Shown: piece after piece, positions 32,495-34,592 of the stretch | How positions within the stretch are numbered: the stretch's first letter is position 1 | Layout: each line of letters opens with the position of its first letter | Assembly: GCA_031280825.1 (NCBI GenBank) | Contig: JAITGE010000015.1 | Span: forward strand, 1 to 34,592 | From: Oscillospiraceae bacterium | GTDB lineage: Bacteria > Bacillota > Clostridia > Oscillospirales > Acutalibacteraceae | Length of the DNA stretch: 34,592 nt | Direction of reading: 5' to 3' | The notes under the pieces: model-generated | Seen by the model: only the letters and a program-made list of their open reading frames with translations | Databases searched by the model: none | What the model was told of the DNA's origin: nothing | Program-made: the position numbers and the translations under genes

Positions 32495-32875
32495 ATGAAA
32501 TCCTTATTTGAAGAAATGTGCGGGACATATACCAAAGTCAACGGTTATTTTCTACCCGACCTTACCCTCCCCGATGACGGATTGGGCGAAGAAGTCTATA
32601 TCGGCATTTTGGGAATGCGGCGGCTTGACTATCTGAAAAAGCATAAAAAGGTGCTGTATAGCCAACTGCTGATGTCCGGCAAGCTACGGGCGCATTTGCA
32701 CGAGATTGACACCACAGCGCGCGAGCGGGGGGAGCGGATGATTGAGCAGATGATGAAAGCACAGGGCGTGACGGAGCAAGTCAAGGCGCAAAATCAGATG
32801 CGGTGGGTCGGGCTTGTTAATCAAATACGAGCCTGTGCAGATGAAATCATTCGGGAAGAACTGATTTACGACTAA
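32495..32875 (+). CDS. tnpV: TnpV family transposon-encoded protein
   Basis: 126 residues matching the TnpV family carried by Clostridial mobilisable transposons. Segments include MKSLFEEMCGTYTKVNGYFLPDLTLPD, YIGILGMRRLDYLKKHKKVLYSQLLMSGKLRAHLHEID, AQGVTEQVKAQNQMRWVGLVNQIRACADEIIREELIYD in outline. Its biochemical role is not established; it marks integrative or transposon DNA. Three ATGs occur in tandem; the third (32495) fits both the family start and a GGAG eight bases upstream. Base composition here is lower in GC than the rest of the window. It is followed by a strong terminator and lies inside the two inverted repeats. Confidence 0.88.
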   Translation: MKSLFEEMCGTYTKVNGYFLPDLTLPDDGLGEEVYIGILGMRRLDYLKKHKKVLYSQLLMSGKLRAHLHEIDTTARERGERMIEQMMKAQGVTEQVKAQNQMRWVGLVNQIRACADEIIREELIYD

Positions 32876-32883
32876 GCACAGAG

Positions 32884-32920
32884 CCGCCGGGCAGAGAACA
32901 TTCTCTGTCCGGCGGTTTTT
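32884..32920 (+). terminator. Rho-independent terminator after tnpV
   Basis: 15-base stem (32884-32898 with 32901-32915, one G-T wobble), loop CA, followed by five T (32916-32920). Confidence 0.9.
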
Positions 32921-32936
32921 ATCATTTTCTCATAAG

Positions 32937-34461
32937 CTATATATACTCTCTCACAATTCGCACGACCTCGTCCATGCAGTCGGCGCATTTGCGTATAACT
33001 GCCGCGATTTTCGTCCGCTTTTCCTTGTCCTGCAAGACTTCAAGCGTTACGTTAAACCCGCCGCCGAGGGCTTCCAAATCGTTGCCGTTGTCGTTGTTCC
33101 ACATATTCGCCATCTTGCGGTATTGCTCTTTGACCTCATCCAGCCACGCAAAGTCCGGGTTAAGCTCCTGCGGCTTTGTCAAAGAAGCCGTAGCAACAGC
33201 TTCCATTGGTGGCGAGGTTGCAGACATAGGTTTGGTACATCGCCCAACCGTCAAAATCCTCCGGCTTCATGCCGTCAAAGCGCCCGTTTTCAATGTCCGC
33301 AGCCCACGCGCGAAACGCCTCGGCACCAAAGCGGAATTTATCATTCTTCATGGTCAGCAGACTGGGCAATTCGACGATGGTATCCCGATAGATCTGCGCC
33401 AAATCCTTCTGCTCTTTCTTTTCACCCACGAAAATCCAGCCGTCTGTGTCAAAAACAATCTTTTCTGAGGATAGGATTTCACCGGGTAAAATACGCTTGG
33501 GCTCCGCTTCATCCCCTGTAATATACAGCAGAACCTTGCCGTTTTCCTCGTAACCAACCAAAACGCCCTCCGCAGTATAACCCCTTCCCCATGATATGAC
33601 CGGCACACCCTTGTCAATATACGCCATTAGCGTTTGCAGGTACATTTCTGTGTTCTTCTGCAACTCCACCCGGGGAACGAAGGTGGCAGCATAGCCGAGC
33701 TTGGCAAAAAGACCGGTCACATACTCTTGCCCGGACACCGTACCGCTGTTCATCAGATAGGATTCCACGCCGTCTGCATAGAACGTGCCGTTATAGCCGT
33801 AAAACTGAGTCAGCACGCTTCCGGTCAACCCGGCGAAGAAAACATAGGTGTAGTCCGGTTCGCCCAGACATTCCATCACATATTTAGCTTCCCCGCAAAA
33901 CCAGTAGTTTTCACCCCATTCGCTGGTGATCAGCCGATGGAGGTTGGGGATGATGTTGTTGCTCTGTTTGGTAACCATTTCAAGCTCTCCCTGTTTGATT
34001 TTTATTTTCGGCGTGACACACAACTGCGACACGCGGATTGCTTTGAACAAAAACAGCCCTTGCCCGTTTGAGCCGATGACGACGGAGTCAGACGGCTGCA
34101 GCGTCAAGTCGGATTTCATATAGGGAAAATCCACGCCGCAGTACCGTACCTCGCCATTGATAATCACGGCGAAGTGTTTCTCGCCAACGATCCATGTCAG
34201 ATGATTGTATTCATCATAGTTTATAGCGCCGATTTTCCGATGCAATTCCGTGTTACCGTAAATCGGGTGTTGAAACTTGATTGCTTCTTTGGCGATGATG
34301 GGATCGGGGTCGCCCTCCATGTTGATGCCGTATAGCTTATTGTCGTGATAAAAGCACAGGCTGCCTTCGGTTGCGCCATAGCCAAACCGCCATGAACCCT
34401 TCTCGGTTTTGAAGTCGATATCTATGCGAAAAGGCAACTTAACCTCCACGCCGGTTGACAA
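32937..34461 (-). pseudogene. 5'-truncated, frameshifted gene; effector part of an AraC-type regulator family (probable)
   Basis: Two minus-strand frames make one protein. The first (TTG 34461 to a stop at 33160) ends ...GSCCYGFFDKAAGA. The second continues TKPQELNPDFAWLDEVKEQYRKMANMW to REYI (stop 32937). Removing one base at about 33171-33174 gives a seamless DKAQELNPD join, so a one-base insertion has split the gene unless it is a sequencing error. Segments such as DFKTEKGSWRFGYGA, KLYGINMEGDPDPIIAKEAI, LTWIVGEKHFAVIINGEVRYCGVDFPY and ITSEWGENYWFCGEAKYVMECLGEPD resemble, from memory, the C-terminal part of long Clostridial AraC-type regulators. The second half is BtrH/C39-like. No helix-turn-helix is present, there is no ATG or GTG start with a ribosome site, and similarity between repeats stops 13 bases upstream of the TTG. 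The N-terminal part therefore appears lost at the repeat junction. Confidence 0.75.
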
Positions 34462-34473
34462 AAGCCGTGTACT

Positions 34474-34584
34474 AATAGACCTCCTCGGAAACTAAATCCG
34501 AGCTTCGAAATTAATGATCCCGCAGATTAGATTTGCGCGTAAATTATGGCATTTTCTGCGATTTCTGTACTTGTTCGCCATAAT
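34474..34584 (-). repeat. Inverted repeat copy B (111 bases)
   Basis: Reverse-complement partner of 26518-26628, same length without gaps. In B the outer stem closes with a G-T wobble in place of G-C. The small hairpin reads TTCGA-AGC-TCGGA, paired throughout with a T-A to C-G double change relative to copy A. GAGGAGGTCTATT is identical and faces the truncated gene, but no start codon follows (AGTACACGG instead). Only eight bases lie beyond it before the window ends, so its outer context is unknown. Confidence 0.85.
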
Positions 34585-34592
34585 TTTGAACA

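Noticed and set aside
34440-34490. Fragment of the 3' end of 23S rRNA (TACTAATAGACC resembles it)
   Set aside because: The match is about a dozen bases only, and the same sequence is explained as the end of the inverted repeat.
1-34592. CRISPR arrays, tRNA or rRNA genes, intact transposase or integrase genes
   Set aside because: No spaced direct repeats, tRNA-like cloverleaf ends or rRNA segments were recognised. The only mobile-element protein seen is TnpV.

Overview
The window reads as chromosomal DNA of an anaerobic, GC-rich member of the Clostridia, probably gut-associated. Reasons: consensus sigma-A promoters with 17-base spacers, strong Shine-Dalgarno sites with frequent GTG/TTG starts, a Na+-pumping biotin decarboxylase, a glycyl radical enzyme (oxygen-sensitive), LuxS, TypA/BipA and a TnpV-type transposon protein. 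The species cannot be named from the sequence alone.

Layout. 1-254 (minus): a short exported peptide gene and the first codons of another gene. 357-5413 (plus): a single-chain glycyl-tRNA synthetase followed 12 bases later by a complete four-subunit Na+-translocating oxaloacetate-type decarboxylase (alpha, gamma, biotin carrier, beta), closed by a terminator. 5425-8981 (minus): an ECF sigma factor overlapping a likely anti-sigma factor, and putP-luxS joined by an ATGA overlap. 9126-10157 (minus): an iron-type alcohol dehydrogenase with a perfect promoter. 10358-18991 (plus): six tightly overlapped genes: sphingosine-1-phosphate-lyase-like PLP enzyme, beta-lactamase-fold hydrolase, GPH-type transporter, class III aminotransferase, glycyl radical enzyme and its activase. 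19171-20997: typA/bipA. 21093-25438: a neutral-ceramidase-fold protein, two paralogous lipoproteins and an SDR oxidoreductase. 25579-26430: a HEAT-repeat-like protein. 26518-34584: about 8 kb bounded by two 111-base inverted repeats (about 88% identical), holding MATE exporter, iolD, ABC-F, an iron-sulfur flavoprotein, tnpV and a truncated, frameshifted gene.

The most interesting region is 9.1-25.4 kb. The C2-C3 cleavage chemistry of a sphingoid-base lyase would give a two-carbon amine bearing the lipid head group. A transaminase, an aldehyde reductase of the sulfo/phosphonoacetaldehyde type and a glycyl radical eliminase are then encoded in the right combination to take that fragment to acetaldehyde. 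If the lipid is a sulfonolipid (capnine type), the fragment is taurine and the last three enzymes reproduce the logic of the known taurine-sulfoacetaldehyde-isethionate-sulfite route. If it is an ordinary sphingoid base, ethanolamine, glycolaldehyde and ethylene glycol are the equivalents. A ceramidase-fold protein lies 2 kb downstream, and the hydrolase in the operon could also be the N-deacylase. This is an inference from gene content; substrates are not shown by the sequence.

The right end looks like an accessory or mobile region. The inverted repeats preserve a small hairpin with a compensatory base change, tnpV is present, and base composition falls after about 32.4 kb.
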